Under the pieces are notes generated by a model. It had not been told where the DNA came from. It saw nothing but the letters and a program-made list of their open reading frames with translations, and did not search any database. Shown here piece by piece: positions 8,499-17,557 of a DNA stretch of 64,000 nt. The stretch comes from Frigoriflavimonas asaccharolytica (GTDB lineage: Bacteria; Bacteroidota; Bacteroidia; Flavobacteriales; Weeksellaceae): assembly GCF_013294015.1 (NCBI RefSeq), contig NZ_JABSNO010000011.1, positions 1-64,000 on the forward strand, given 5' to 3'. How positions within the stretch are numbered: the stretch's first letter is position 1; every line of letters starts with the position of its first letter. Position numbers and translations under genes: made by a program.

Positions 8499-9932
8499 AT
8501 GCTGCTGAATTCCTACAGTTTCATTTTGTTTTTCATCATTCTCTTTTTTGCATATTTTCTACTGTGCAAAACATCCAAAGCGCAAAATATTCTGCTGCTT
8601 ATTGCCAGTTATATTTTCTATTGTACTTGGAGTTTTGAATTTATTGCGCTTATTATTTTTTCCACCGGAGTCACCTATTTTGTTGGGAATAAGATAAAAG
8701 AAGCAGCAGGAAACGCGAAACGAAATTGGATGAGATTTGGTGTTTTTTTTGTGCTTATCCAGCTTTTGTATTTTAAATATTTTAATTTTTTTATAGAAAA
8801 TTTTAACGATTTATTGCACGTTTTCGGGATGCAAGATCAGTTGAATGTTTTGAAATTAATTTTACCAATTGGTATTAGTTTTTATTCTTTTAGAATGATT
8901 GGTTATTTGCTAGATATTCGAAATAATAAGTTGAAAGAAATTCCTTCATTTATAAATTATGCCGTATTTATCGCCTTTTTTCCATGTATTATTGCTGGTC
9001 CAATAGATAGAGCAGGAGCTTTCCTGAAAAATTTAGAAATAAAAAGAGCTTTTTCACAATCGCAATTTAGCGATGGTTTGAAGCAAATTCTTTGGGGATT
9101 ATTTAAAAAACTGGTGGTTGCAGATAATATTGCTACGATTACAGGTCCACTTTTCGAAACCTATCATACCTTAAACGGAAGTGCATTATTTGTAGGTGCC
9201 GTTTTGTATTTCATTCAACTATATGCAGATTTTTCGGGTTATACCGATATGGCAATTGGAATATCTAAAATATTAGGCATCAAAATTCAACCCAATTTTA
9301 ATTATCCATTATTTGCGCAAAACGTTGCAGATTATTGGCGAAGATGGCATATTTCTTTAACGGGTTGGCTCACGGAATATGTTTTCACACCATTATCCAT
9401 CAACTTTAGAGATTATGGAAAATACGGACTAATTTCTGCAATTATCATCAATTTTCTAGCGGTAGGATTTTGGCACGGAGCAGAATGGCATTATGTGGTG
9501 CATGGTTTGGTAAGTGGAATAATGTTTATTCCTATTATTTGGCGTGGAAAAATGAGTAAAAAAATTAAATCTGAACATACCATCATTCCAAGCCTCTCAG
9601 AAATGAAGAATATTCCAATTACTTTCGTACTTTTTTCTTTGCTTACGGTGTTATTTTTTGTCACAGATATGGAAATGGCGGTTAATTATTATAAAGGAAT
9701 TTTTTCTTTATCATTTTTTCAAATTCCGAATTTCCCAATTCAGAAAGAAATTGTTTTGCTAATTCTTTTGATGATGATTTTGGAATGGCTGCAAAGAGAT
9801 AAGGAATTTGCCATAAAAGAGCTGTTTGCGAAGCGAAGTATTATCCTAAGATGGGGATTTTATTACGTTTTAATTTTTCTCGTATTTCTATTTTATATTG
9901 CACCAAAAGGTTTTATTTACGCACAATTTTAA
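8499..9932 (+). CDS. MBOAT-family membrane O-acyltransferase, first copy
   Basis: This 477-residue polytopic protein is in the AlgI/DltB branch of membrane-bound O-acyltransferases. Many hydrophobic segments are visible. The central DYWRRWHISLTGWLTEYVF motif and the catalytic His326 in VGFWHGAEW are characteristic. AlgI/DltB proteins move acyl groups across the cytoplasmic membrane to a periplasmic glycan. The start LLNSYSFILFFIILFF is typical of the family. An SGNH-like gene follows after 2 bp, the usual DltB-DltD or AlgI-AlgJ style pairing. The paralogue at 10911-12344 has the same length, and its histidine is also residue 326. Confidence 0.93.
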   Translation: MLLNSYSFILFFIILFFAYFLLCKTSKAQNILLLIASYIFYCTWSFEFIALIIFSTGVTYFVGNKIKEAAGNAKRNWMRFGVFFVLIQLLYFKYFNFFIENFNDLLHVFGMQDQLNVLKLILPIGISFYSFRMIGYLLDIRNNKLKEIPSFINYAVFIAFFPCIIAGPIDRAGAFLKNLEIKRAFSQSQFSDGLKQILWGLFKKLVVADNIATITGPLFETYHTLNGSALFVGAVLYFIQLYADFSGYTDMAIGISKILGIKIQPNFNYPLFAQNVADYWRRWHISLTGWLTEYVFTPLSINFRDYGKYGLISAIIINFLAVGFWHGAEWHYVVHGLVSGIMFIPIIWRGKMSKKIKSEHTIIPSLSEMKNIPITFVLFSLLTVLFFVTDMEMAVNYYKGIFSLSFFQIPNFPIQKEIVLLILLMMILEWLQRDKEFAIKELFAKRSIILRWGFYYVLIFLVFLFYIAPKGFIYAQF

Positions 9933-9934
9933 AT

Positions 9935-10873
9935 ATGAAAAAATCTATTTTGCGCTTGATGCTATTTTCGGTTTTGCCACTTTTGGTAATTTGTTTTGCC
10001 GTATACATTACGGGAAAAAAAACCGACGATTTCTATAAGCGGTTCACATCGCCACAGCAAAATTCTTTAATTCTTGGTAGTTCTAGAGCAGCTGGAATGA
10101 ATCCTGCAATATTGGATAGCATTACAAAAAGTAAATTCCCGAAGGTAAAATTGTACAATTATGCTTTTACATGGGCGCATTCACCGTTTGGTCCGAAATA
10201 TTTGGAATCTATTGAGAAAAAAATTCAGCCGAATTCAAAGGATGGATTATTTATAGTAACCGTAGAACCCACAGCTTTGATGGTGGATAGAAGCCAAGCA
10301 GATCGTCCAGAAAATTTTGTAGAAAATGATAAATCTGTGGCAAGAACTTCTATGGTTGCCATCAATCCCAACGTAGAATATTTATGGGAAAGTTTTGAAT
10401 TTTCTATCACCAAAGAATTGAATAATAAAATTATACCACCAAAAGATCCTATCGGAAAAATGGAAATTCTAGATAATGGAAAAATACAAACTACCATTAT
10501 TAGGCAAGTTTCAGATAAAACCAGAGCAGAGTGGAATGATAATGCCATGAAATTATTAAAGATTAAAATGGCAGGATTGAAAACGTCTAAAATTAGATTG
10601 CAATATTTGGCCAAAACCATAGATTTTTTGAAAAAGCATGGTAAAGTTGTGGTTCTAAGAATACCAATGGCGAAAGTTCCTTATGATATTGAAAACGATA
10701 CGTATCCAGATTTTGATGCCCAAATGAATAAAATTTGTTCGCAAAAAAAGGTGTCTTATAAAAATTACAACCTCTCTGAAAATAATTTTAAATATGTAGA
10801 TGAGGTACATTTGGATACAAAATCAATGAATCAGTTTTGTGAAATTTTAGCGAAAGATATTATTTCAAATTAG
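9935..10873 (+). CDS. SGNH-like acyltransferase partner, first copy (start revised)
   Basis: The frame extends upstream to 9851 inside the MBOAT gene. I chose the ATG at 9935 because it follows the MBOAT stop by 2 bp and opens a proper signal-anchor (KKSILRLMLFSVLPLLVICF). The 312-residue protein has the nucleophile motif LGSSRAAG (Ser49/Ser50) and a C-terminal Asp289-x-x-His292, the catalytic pattern of SGNH hydrolases. It resembles DltD and AlgJ/AlgX in logic: a membrane-anchored periplasmic enzyme that takes the acyl group from the MBOAT partner and puts it on the glycan. Overall similarity to named families is low, so I leave it unnamed. Confidence 0.78.
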   Translation: MKKSILRLMLFSVLPLLVICFAVYITGKKTDDFYKRFTSPQQNSLILGSSRAAGMNPAILDSITKSKFPKVKLYNYAFTWAHSPFGPKYLESIEKKIQPNSKDGLFIVTVEPTALMVDRSQADRPENFVENDKSVARTSMVAINPNVEYLWESFEFSITKELNNKIIPPKDPIGKMEILDNGKIQTTIIRQVSDKTRAEWNDNAMKLLKIKMAGLKTSKIRLQYLAKTIDFLKKHGKVVVLRIPMAKVPYDIENDTYPDFDAQMNKICSQKKVSYKNYNLSENNFKYVDEVHLDTKSMNQFCEILAKDIISN

Positions 10874-10910
10874 CAAATAAGAAGTTTATTTAAAAACAAA
10901 AAAAATATAA

Positions 10911-12344
10911 ATGTTATTTAATTCTATTTCTTTTGCAATCTTTTTGCCCATTGTATTCTTACTGTATTGGTTTGTATTTAAGAATAATAAGAAGGCGCAG
11001 AATATTTTGCTTTTAGTCTCAAGCTTTTATTTTTATGCTTGTTGGGATTGGCGTTTTTTATTTTTACTAATGTTTTCTATAGCTTTAGATTATTTTTCGG
11101 GTTTGCAAATAGAGAAAAGTAAGAACAACAAAACAGCAAAATTTTGGCTGGTTACTAGCATTGCTATAAATCTTGGTTTCCTTGGTTTTTTTAAATATTA
11201 TAATTTTTTTATAGATAGTTTTGCAGATTTAATAGGAGGTTTTGGGTTTGTAATTCATCCTTGGACTTTAAAAATTATACTTCCTATTGGTATTTCATTT
11301 TATACGTTCCATGGTTTATCCTACATTATAGATGTGTACAAGAAAAAAATAAAAGCGGAGAAAAACCCAATTGATTATGCACTATTCGTAAGTTATTTTC
11401 CTTTGCTTGTAGCTGGTCCTATAGAAAGAGCCACACATCTTTTGCCTCAGGTAAAAAAAATCCGAATATTCAATTACGAACAAGCCGCAAATGGTATTCG
11501 ACAAATTTTGTGGGGATTATTCAAAAAAATGGTAATTGCAGATAATTGTGCACCAATTGTAAATGAAATTTTTGCCAACCACGATCAAGAACCTGCGAGC
11601 AGATTGGTTTTAGGAGTACTATTATTTGCCTTCCAGATATATGGAGATTTTTCTGGCTATTCAGATATCGCATTAGGAACATCCAGATTGTTCGGGATGG
11701 AATTGTTGAAAAACTTTGCTTTCCCTTATTTTTCTAGAGATATTGCAGAATTTTGGCGAAGATGGCACATCTCACTGTCTTCTTGGTTTAGAGATTATGT
11801 GTATTTTCCTTTAGGTGGAAGTAGAGGTGGAATGTGGATGAAGATTCGCAATACTTTCGTCATCTTTTTAGTGAGCGGATTTTGGCATGGCGCCAACTGG
11901 ACTTTTATAGTTTGGGGAGGTTTGAATGCCTTATTTTTTCTACCACTTTTAATCAGAGATAAAAATAGAGATAACTTAGAAGTTGTAGCAATGGGAAGAT
12001 TGTTACCAAATTTCCGAGATTTCTTTAATATTGTACTCACATTTGCACTTGTTTGCTTCGCGTGGATTTTCTTTCGGGCAGAAAGTATGACGGTTGCTTT
12101 GCAATACATTGGCGATATTTTTAGCAGCAGTATTTTGCAATTTCCAAAGCCAATTCCTAAAAAAGAAATTGCGCTTATTTTGGTGATGCTTTGTATAGAA
12201 TGGAGCAATAGAGCGCAAAACCATGGTTTAGAAATTGAAAGGTGGAATCCTTGGGTAAGAAGATTTCTGTATGCCTTTATCATGGTTTTAATTTTAGTTT
12301 TTGCGAATTTTGGCAACAATGAATTTATATATTTTCAATTTTAA
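10911..12344 (+). CDS. MBOAT-family membrane O-acyltransferase, second copy
   Basis: This 477-residue AlgI-like protein has DIAEFWRRWHISLSSWFRDY and catalytic His326 in SGFWHGANW. The DYVYFPLGGSRGG segment matches the AlgI/DltB consensus better than the first copy does, so this may be the more ancestral one. It is expected to be a multi-pass inner-membrane protein that passes an acyl group to the periplasm. It follows the first SGNH gene after 37 bp and is followed by a second SGNH gene after 3 bp, so the pair has been duplicated as a unit or acquired twice. Confidence 0.94.
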   Translation: MLFNSISFAIFLPIVFLLYWFVFKNNKKAQNILLLVSSFYFYACWDWRFLFLLMFSIALDYFSGLQIEKSKNNKTAKFWLVTSIAINLGFLGFFKYYNFFIDSFADLIGGFGFVIHPWTLKIILPIGISFYTFHGLSYIIDVYKKKIKAEKNPIDYALFVSYFPLLVAGPIERATHLLPQVKKIRIFNYEQAANGIRQILWGLFKKMVIADNCAPIVNEIFANHDQEPASRLVLGVLLFAFQIYGDFSGYSDIALGTSRLFGMELLKNFAFPYFSRDIAEFWRRWHISLSSWFRDYVYFPLGGSRGGMWMKIRNTFVIFLVSGFWHGANWTFIVWGGLNALFFLPLLIRDKNRDNLEVVAMGRLLPNFRDFFNIVLTFALVCFAWIFFRAESMTVALQYIGDIFSSSILQFPKPIPKKEIALILVMLCIEWSNRAQNHGLEIERWNPWVRRFLYAFIMVLILVFANFGNNEFIYFQF

Positions 12345-12347
12345 GAC

Positions 12348-13319
12348 ATGAAAAAATTCGTATTTAAACTCGTTGCATGGATCAGCTTATTTCTGATTTT
12401 AGGATTGTGTCTTTTATTTTCAAATAAATATAAATTTTACGGAAATGGGACAATTCGCCAGAAAGTAGACTTTTACAAAAAAAATGGCGAAAAATACAAT
12501 GCTATTATTATGGGAAGCAGCAGAATGTACCGCCATTTAGATCCTGTAGTTTTAGATTCTGCAACACATCATCAAATAAAAGCATACAACATGGCTACTG
12601 GTGGAAGTTTTTATACAGAAAGCAGATATATTCTCAGACAACTAGAACTGAATAAAAATATAAAGTATGTATTTTTTGAAATTCAAGGTGTTTTACCCTT
12701 AGAAAGAAATGCATTATCTACAAAAGCTTTGTATTATCATGATCTTCCCTCTACCATTTTTGAAAGCAAATATTATTCAGAGACTAAAGATTGGGCGGGA
12801 GTTTACACTGCAGTGGAACATTACTTCATCAATATTTTTTATTTAAAAAAATTAGATCAAACAGATTATTTTATTGATCAAGGTTCTGCCGATTATAGAG
12901 ATGGCTATTATCCTTTGGAAAAAGAATACAACAGATCTACCAGCGTGAAAACACAAAGAGATACTTACGTAAAAGATACCATGCAATTGTATTCACAAAG
13001 AAATTTTGTATTGCAACCCAAAAAAATGAATACTGCTTGGGAAAACGACATTCAATTATTGATAAAAGAATGCGACAAGAGAGGTGTAAAATTAGTGCTT
13101 GTTTCGCAACTTTTTACGGAACCTTATGATATGTCTTTCCTTAAAAAAAATTCTAAAACAAAAGTATTGGATTTTACAGCTAGAAAGAAATTCAAAGATT
13201 TTTATACCAGCAAAAATGCGCAAGACAATGGACATTTAAACCAACTTGGTGCTAGAAAATTTAGTAAAATATTTGCAGATAGTGTAAATATATATTTGAA
13301 TGAGATAAGAAAACAATAA
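12348..13319 (+). CDS. SGNH-like acyltransferase partner, second copy
   Basis: This 323-residue protein has an N-terminal membrane anchor (FVFKLVAWISLFLILGLCLL). It carries the motif IIMGSSRMYRHLDP (Ser57/Ser58) and a C-terminal Asp293-x-x-His296 in DNGHLNQLG. The layout matches the 9935-10873 protein although the sequences are diverged outside the motifs. By analogy with DltD-type proteins it probably completes acyl transfer to a glycan in the periplasm. It follows its MBOAT partner by 3 bp. Confidence 0.8.
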   Translation: MKKFVFKLVAWISLFLILGLCLLFSNKYKFYGNGTIRQKVDFYKKNGEKYNAIIMGSSRMYRHLDPVVLDSATHHQIKAYNMATGGSFYTESRYILRQLELNKNIKYVFFEIQGVLPLERNALSTKALYYHDLPSTIFESKYYSETKDWAGVYTAVEHYFINIFYLKKLDQTDYFIDQGSADYRDGYYPLEKEYNRSTSVKTQRDTYVKDTMQLYSQRNFVLQPKKMNTAWENDIQLLIKECDKRGVKLVLVSQLFTEPYDMSFLKKNSKTKVLDFTARKKFKDFYTSKNAQDNGHLNQLGARKFSKIFADSVNIYLNEIRKQ

Positions 13320-13355
13320 AAAATATTTGCAAATCATGCATCAAGTATTTTTCAG

Positions 13356-13363
13356 TATTTTTG
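13356..13363 (+). promoter_or_regulatory. Candidate -7 box before the GtrB-like gene
   Basis: TATTTTTG matches TAnnTTTG about 60 bp before the ATG at 13422. A TTTG lies at 13326-13329, about 26 bp upstream, somewhat farther than the usual 19-21. This may give the second half of block B its own transcription. Confidence 0.4.
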
Positions 13364-13421
13364 CAGTCATAAAAAGCAAACCGTCAAGCAAATTAAAACC
13401 AAGCATCGGTAGATATTTTTA

Positions 13422-14396
13422 ATGAATTTAACTATGAAAAAAATTTACTTTATCATTTCCTGTTATAATGAGCAAGATAATTTGCTCATCCTTACGGAAC
13501 GTTTAAAGGAAGAATTGCATTCTATTTTATTCGAAAGTTTTGAGCTTGTATTTGTAAACGATGGATCCAAAGATAAAACTTTAGCACTGCTGCAAGAGCT
13601 TCAAAGAGAGGAAGATAGAATTGTAATCATCAACCAAAGCAAAAATTTTGGACATGAAATTGCAATGACGGCAGGATTAAATTACGTAGCAGAACAAAAT
13701 ATAGAAGCAGACCACGAGTTTGCGGTTATTTTTATGGATGCAGATATGCAACATCCACCAGAAATTGCAATAGAAATGGTGCAACTATGGCAAAATAAGC
13801 ACAAATTAATTCTTACCCAAAGAACAGATAATGAAGACAAAGGTTTGCGCTATCGCTTTTTAGGAAACACCTATTATTGGATTTTAAACACCCTTTCTGA
13901 TGTGAAAATCCCGAGAAATATGCCAGATTTTCGCTTGCTAGATAAAAAATATGTTCTGTGGATCAATAGTTTGAACGAAACGGATAGAATGTTCCGCGGA
14001 ATGTTGTCTTTGGTAGGTTTGCAAAATGCGCACATCATTCCATTTGTAGCGCCAAAAAGAAATGCTGGTAAAAGCAATTATAATTTTTTCAATTTATATA
14101 AATTAGCCATAGATAGTGTGATACAATTTTCTATAAAACCCTTAAGAATAGCCACTTTTTTTGGAATTCTAGGTTGTATATTTTCTATCTTTTTCCTGGC
14201 ATTTTCTATTTACAGCAGCTACATCAATCACGAGCCAAAAACTGGGTTTTTAACGCTATTATCCGTTATGATTTTCTTTTGTTCGCTCATTATTTTCTTT
14301 TTAGGAATTATTGGAGAATATATCGGCAGAATACATATCGAGGTAAAAAATAGACCCTTATATTTTAATGAAGTTTTGAAGAATGAAAAAGAGTAA
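13422..14396 (+). CDS. Polyprenyl-phosphate glycosyltransferase, GtrB/DPM1-like
   Basis: This 324-residue protein has a GT2 domain with YFIISCYNEQDNL at the start, FVNDGSKDKT near residue 46, a DADMQHPPE metal site near residue 109 and the NETDRMFRGM segment near residue 187. Two C-terminal transmembrane helices follow (about 245-270 and 278-305). This is the layout of GtrB and ArnC-like enzymes, which make undecaprenyl-phosphate-linked sugars for periplasmic transfer. An alternative ATG is at 13434. It overlaps the next gene by 14 bp. That gene is a polytopic protein that could use the lipid-linked sugar. Confidence 0.9.
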   Translation: MNLTMKKIYFIISCYNEQDNLLILTERLKEELHSILFESFELVFVNDGSKDKTLALLQELQREEDRIVIINQSKNFGHEIAMTAGLNYVAEQNIEADHEFAVIFMDADMQHPPEIAIEMVQLWQNKHKLILTQRTDNEDKGLRYRFLGNTYYWILNTLSDVKIPRNMPDFRLLDKKYVLWINSLNETDRMFRGMLSLVGLQNAHIIPFVAPKRNAGKSNYNFFNLYKLAIDSVIQFSIKPLRIATFFGILGCIFSIFFLAFSIYSSYINHEPKTGFLTLLSVMIFFCSLIIFFLGIIGEYIGRIHIEVKNRPLYFNEVLKNEKE

Positions 14397-15723
14397 TATT
14401 CCCTATTTTGTCTTAATTTTCGTCAATATTGCAATTGCTCTAAGTTGCTATTTTTATCCTGTTTTTAGAGACGAATTTTATTATTTGAACAAAGTAAATT
14501 ATCCAAATGCAATACAAGAGTATATAATCTCGTATTACTTTGGAAATGCCCGAATCGGTCAGTTTTTCTCTAATTTGGTTTCAAGAAATATTTTTTTAGA
14601 AGTTCTTTTTGGCGTTTTGTTGTTCAATGCATTTATAACAGCATTATTTTTAAATATCTATCGCAAATTACCAGATTTTAGAGATGTAGAAATGGTGAAA
14701 AAATTTCTTTGGATAGCAGGATTTTTTATTTTGTTTATCAATTATTTTGGAGAAATGTTTTATTACACTCCTTTTAGTACCAATTACACTTTTACACATG
14801 TTTTTTATTTGCTGTATGTTTATCTTTTAAGTGAGTATTTTCTGCACGGGAATAAAGCTTTGCTGAAAAAAACATCCTATTTTGTACTACCTATTTTTGG
14901 AGTATTTATAGGAATGAGCAATGAACATGTGCCGCCAATTTTGGTAGGAATTTCCTTCCTTTTTGCTCTAATATATTATCTAAAAAATAAGAAATTGCCG
15001 GATTTCAGATTATTGATTACTCCTTTATTTATCATAGTTGGGTACGCACTATTGTTTTTCGCACCTTCAAATAAAATAAAGCAAGAGCTTGTAGGAAAAT
15101 CTGTTTTGGACATCGGATTTAGCGATTATATAGCAAATTGGGTAAAGATTCTAAAGACTTATTTTTATTACAATCAAGAATTACTAGGATTGGTATTTTT
15201 TGTAATTGTAGCTATTGTTGTTTGGAATTCAAAATTTAAAAAAGTAATCTACGAAAGAGAGAAAATCTTATTCTGGATATTACTTTTTGTGCTCCCATTG
15301 TGCATTGTGGCGGTTTCTCCACTTATCGGTACAAGATTACTTTTCTTTTCAAACAGTATTTTGTTGATTGTTGTGTACCAAATTATATTAAAACTAGGAA
15401 ATGAGAAGTTCAAAAATACAGCGCATGTTTTTTTATGCGGTTTCCTTATCGTATTTTCTACCATCAGTATTTTATTTACCTTTAAAGCCAATCAGAATTA
15501 TGATTTAATCGTGACGGAAATTTTGCAAAAGCGAAATCAATCCAAAGACATCGTATTGGATAATCAATTATATTATTTCCAATCAAGTTTTGGAAATTAT
15601 TTGAATAGGAAAATTTTTCTAGAATCTGGTGAAGATTACATTGATAAAGACCCAGCAAAAGATACTACGGAAGAGAATAATCTGAAATTGTTTTACAATC
15701 TTCACTCTATAAAAGAAAAATAA
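14383..15723 (+). CDS. Polytopic membrane protein, probable GT-C glycosyltransferase (DUF6056-like)
   Basis: This 446-residue protein has around ten hydrophobic segments. After the first helix comes an acidic loop (PVFRDEFYYLNKVNYP). GT-C enzymes usually place their catalytic acidic residues there. A soluble C-terminal tail of about 70 residues follows. It is translationally coupled to the GtrB-like gene (14 bp overlap). By analogy with GtrB plus serotype-specific Gtr pairs, it may transfer a sugar from undecaprenyl phosphate to a periplasmic glycan. The family assignment comes from general appearance, so the enzymatic role is inference. Confidence 0.65.
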   Translation: MKKSNIPYFVLIFVNIAIALSCYFYPVFRDEFYYLNKVNYPNAIQEYIISYYFGNARIGQFFSNLVSRNIFLEVLFGVLLFNAFITALFLNIYRKLPDFRDVEMVKKFLWIAGFFILFINYFGEMFYYTPFSTNYTFTHVFYLLYVYLLSEYFLHGNKALLKKTSYFVLPIFGVFIGMSNEHVPPILVGISFLFALIYYLKNKKLPDFRLLITPLFIIVGYALLFFAPSNKIKQELVGKSVLDIGFSDYIANWVKILKTYFYYNQELLGLVFFVIVAIVVWNSKFKKVIYEREKILFWILLFVLPLCIVAVSPLIGTRLLFFSNSILLIVVYQIILKLGNEKFKNTAHVFLCGFLIVFSTISILFTFKANQNYDLIVTEILQKRNQSKDIVLDNQLYYFQSSFGNYLNRKIFLESGEDYIDKDPAKDTTEENNLKLFYNLHSIKEK

Positions 15724-16568
15724 TGGTAAAAAAACTCATTATCAATGCCGACGATCTTGGATTTTCTTTGGGAGTGAATCATGCCATTCTTAAAGCAAAT
15801 ACGGAAGGTTTTCTATCGCACGCAAGTTTGATGGCGAATACAGAATATTTTGAAGATGCCGTGAAAAATGTAATTCCAAATGCTAAAAATCTTCAGATTG
15901 GTGTTCATGTCAATTTAACCTGCGCAAAAGCATTATTTCCCAGTGCTATGCTATCAGAAAAAGGAATTCTTAATAATACTTTTATAAGCTTACTTTTTAA
16001 AAATAAAAGCAAAAAAGTACTGGAATCTATAGAAAAAGAGATTGAATTACAGATTTTAAAAATTAAAAATAGCGGAATAGAAATTTCGCATATTGATGGG
16101 CACGAACACGTTCATGTAATTCCGTCCATCAATAAAATCGTAAAAAAATTAGCCAAAAAACACGGGATCCCGAGAATTAGAGAAATCAACGAAGGTCTTT
16201 TTGAAAGTTGGAAATTTAATGGAGAAACTGCTTCAATAAGCAATGTAATTAAACTTCTATTATTAAAATTTCTTTCTTTTTTTAACGATAATTCTGGTAA
16301 AATTGGGTTTTATTCAATGTTAAATACTTGTGAAATAAATAGCGAAAACTTGTTCAGTTTTTTAAAGAAAAGCAAGGCGTATGAAACCGTAGAAGTGATG
16401 TTGCACCCTGCTTTAAGCGATTTAGATTCACCAGAATATTACCAAAATTTAGACCCACGTTTCGTTGCGTTTTTTGAAAATCCTCATCGTAAATCTGAAT
16501 TCGATTTATGCTTTAATACTCAATTTAAAGAATATGAAATTGCCATTAACAGGTCTTCGAATAAATAA
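15723..16568 (+). CDS. ChbG/YdjC-family carbohydrate deacetylase
   Basis: This 281-residue protein opens with KKLIINADDLGFSLGVNHAI, the metal-binding Asp-Asp motif of YdjC/ChbG proteins. GVHVNLTC (about residue 62) and HIDGHEHVHVIP (about 120) supply the zinc-binding histidines. ChbG removes acetyl groups from N-acetylated sugars. The ATG overlaps the preceding TAA (TAATG), so it is coupled to the membrane glycosyltransferase genes, and it may deacetylate a lipid-linked or polymer-linked HexNAc. No signal peptide is visible, so it probably acts in the cytoplasm. Confidence 0.88.
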   Translation: MVKKLIINADDLGFSLGVNHAILKANTEGFLSHASLMANTEYFEDAVKNVIPNAKNLQIGVHVNLTCAKALFPSAMLSEKGILNNTFISLLFKNKSKKVLESIEKEIELQILKIKNSGIEISHIDGHEHVHVIPSINKIVKKLAKKHGIPRIREINEGLFESWKFNGETASISNVIKLLLLKFLSFFNDNSGKIGFYSMLNTCEINSENLFSFLKKSKAYETVEVMLHPALSDLDSPEYYQNLDPRFVAFFENPHRKSEFDLCFNTQFKEYEIAINRSSNK

Positions 16569-16618
16569 TAGGAAAATTTGGGCGATACCATAAGACAAAT
16601 AATAAATAATAGTTACTT

Positions 16619-17557
16619 ATGAAATTACAAAATAAGTTTTCCGATTCTCATTCTTGGAAGGATATGGCATTGAAAACTTATCCGCTGAAAAGCAAAGAAA
16701 TTTCTTTCGGAAAAGACACAATCATACTTTCCGGAACCAAAGAAATGCTCGTCAATTCGCCCTATATTACCGATGGTGGAACTTTAGACGAAACCATTAC
16801 TTTAACCAAAAAAGATTTGAACGGAATTACCACTCCAATTCTTTTAAAATACCGGTCGCCAATAAATATATCAGATGATATTTCTAATGTTTTGATAAAA
16901 GATTATTTCACTTTTACTTTAGATTTGAGTGCTGGAAAAGAAGAAGTTTGGAATAATTCTGTAAAAGCAAAAGCACGTACTCATGTGCGAAAAGCTCAAA
17001 AATCTGGATATACTGTAAAATTTGGAACTTTAGATTTGTTAGATGATTTCTACACGGTGATTTCTACAGCTTGGCGAGATTTAGGAACGCCAACTCATGG
17101 TAAGGAATTTTATAAAAACATCGTGGTAGAATTAGGTAAAAGTAAAGATTTTTTCGCCGAATTTATCGTAATGTATATCGATGGAAAACCAGCTGGTGCG
17201 GCTTGCCTTGTGCAAGATTCACATTCTATTTATCACCCTTACGCTGCAACTTTAAGAGATTACAATCATCTATCGCTCAATAGTGGTATGTACTGGGAAA
17301 TTATTTGTCACGCAATTGAAAAAAAGATCACTACTTTTGATTTAGGACGCAGTAAAAAGCAACAGGGCACCGTCTCTTTCAAAAAATCTTGGGGAGCAGT
17401 ACAAGTTCAATTGTATTATTATTATTTAAATAAGTCTTCGCATCAAAACGAGGAAGAAAATAAAATGGTTCAATTTTTAATTCAAATTTGGAAAAAATTA
17501 CCACTGAAAATTGCTAATTTTCTTGGACCAAAAATCATTTATAAGGTGTTGAAATGA
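16619..17557 (+). CDS. FemAB-like GNAT acyltransferase
   Basis: This 312-residue protein matches the Acetyltransf_6/FemAB-like group. The second GNAT half contains GKPAGAACLVQDSHSIYHPY, then NSGMYWEIICHAIEKKITTFDLGRS and GTVSFKKSWGA. The DLGRS..GT..FKK.WGA signature is typical of FemAB-type proteins linked to exopolysaccharide systems. It might N-acylate an amino sugar freed by the neighbouring deacetylase, or attach an amino acid. The next gene overlaps its stop by 4 bp. Confidence 0.75.
   Translation: MKLQNKFSDSHSWKDMALKTYPLKSKEISFGKDTIILSGTKEMLVNSPYITDGGTLDETITLTKKDLNGITTPILLKYRSPINISDDISNVLIKDYFTFTLDLSAGKEEVWNNSVKAKARTHVRKAQKSGYTVKFGTLDLLDDFYTVISTAWRDLGTPTHGKEFYKNIVVELGKSKDFFAEFIVMYIDGKPAGAACLVQDSHSIYHPYAATLRDYNHLSLNSGMYWEIICHAIEKKITTFDLGRSKKQQGTVSFKKSWGAVQVQLYYYYLNKSSHQNEEENKMVQFLIQIWKKLPLKIANFLGPKIIYKVLK

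Noticed and set aside
9851-9934. Upstream extension of the first SGNH-like gene
   Set aside because: It overlaps the MBOAT coding sequence in another frame; the ATG at 9935 opens a proper signal-anchor right after the MBOAT stop.
10225-10620. 131-codon minus-strand frame inside the first SGNH-like gene
   Set aside because: It has no domain and is fully antisense to a gene with intact catalytic motifs.
11795-12319. 174-codon minus-strand frame inside the second MBOAT gene
   Set aside because: It is antisense to a well-supported gene and shows no domain; it is a frame shadow.
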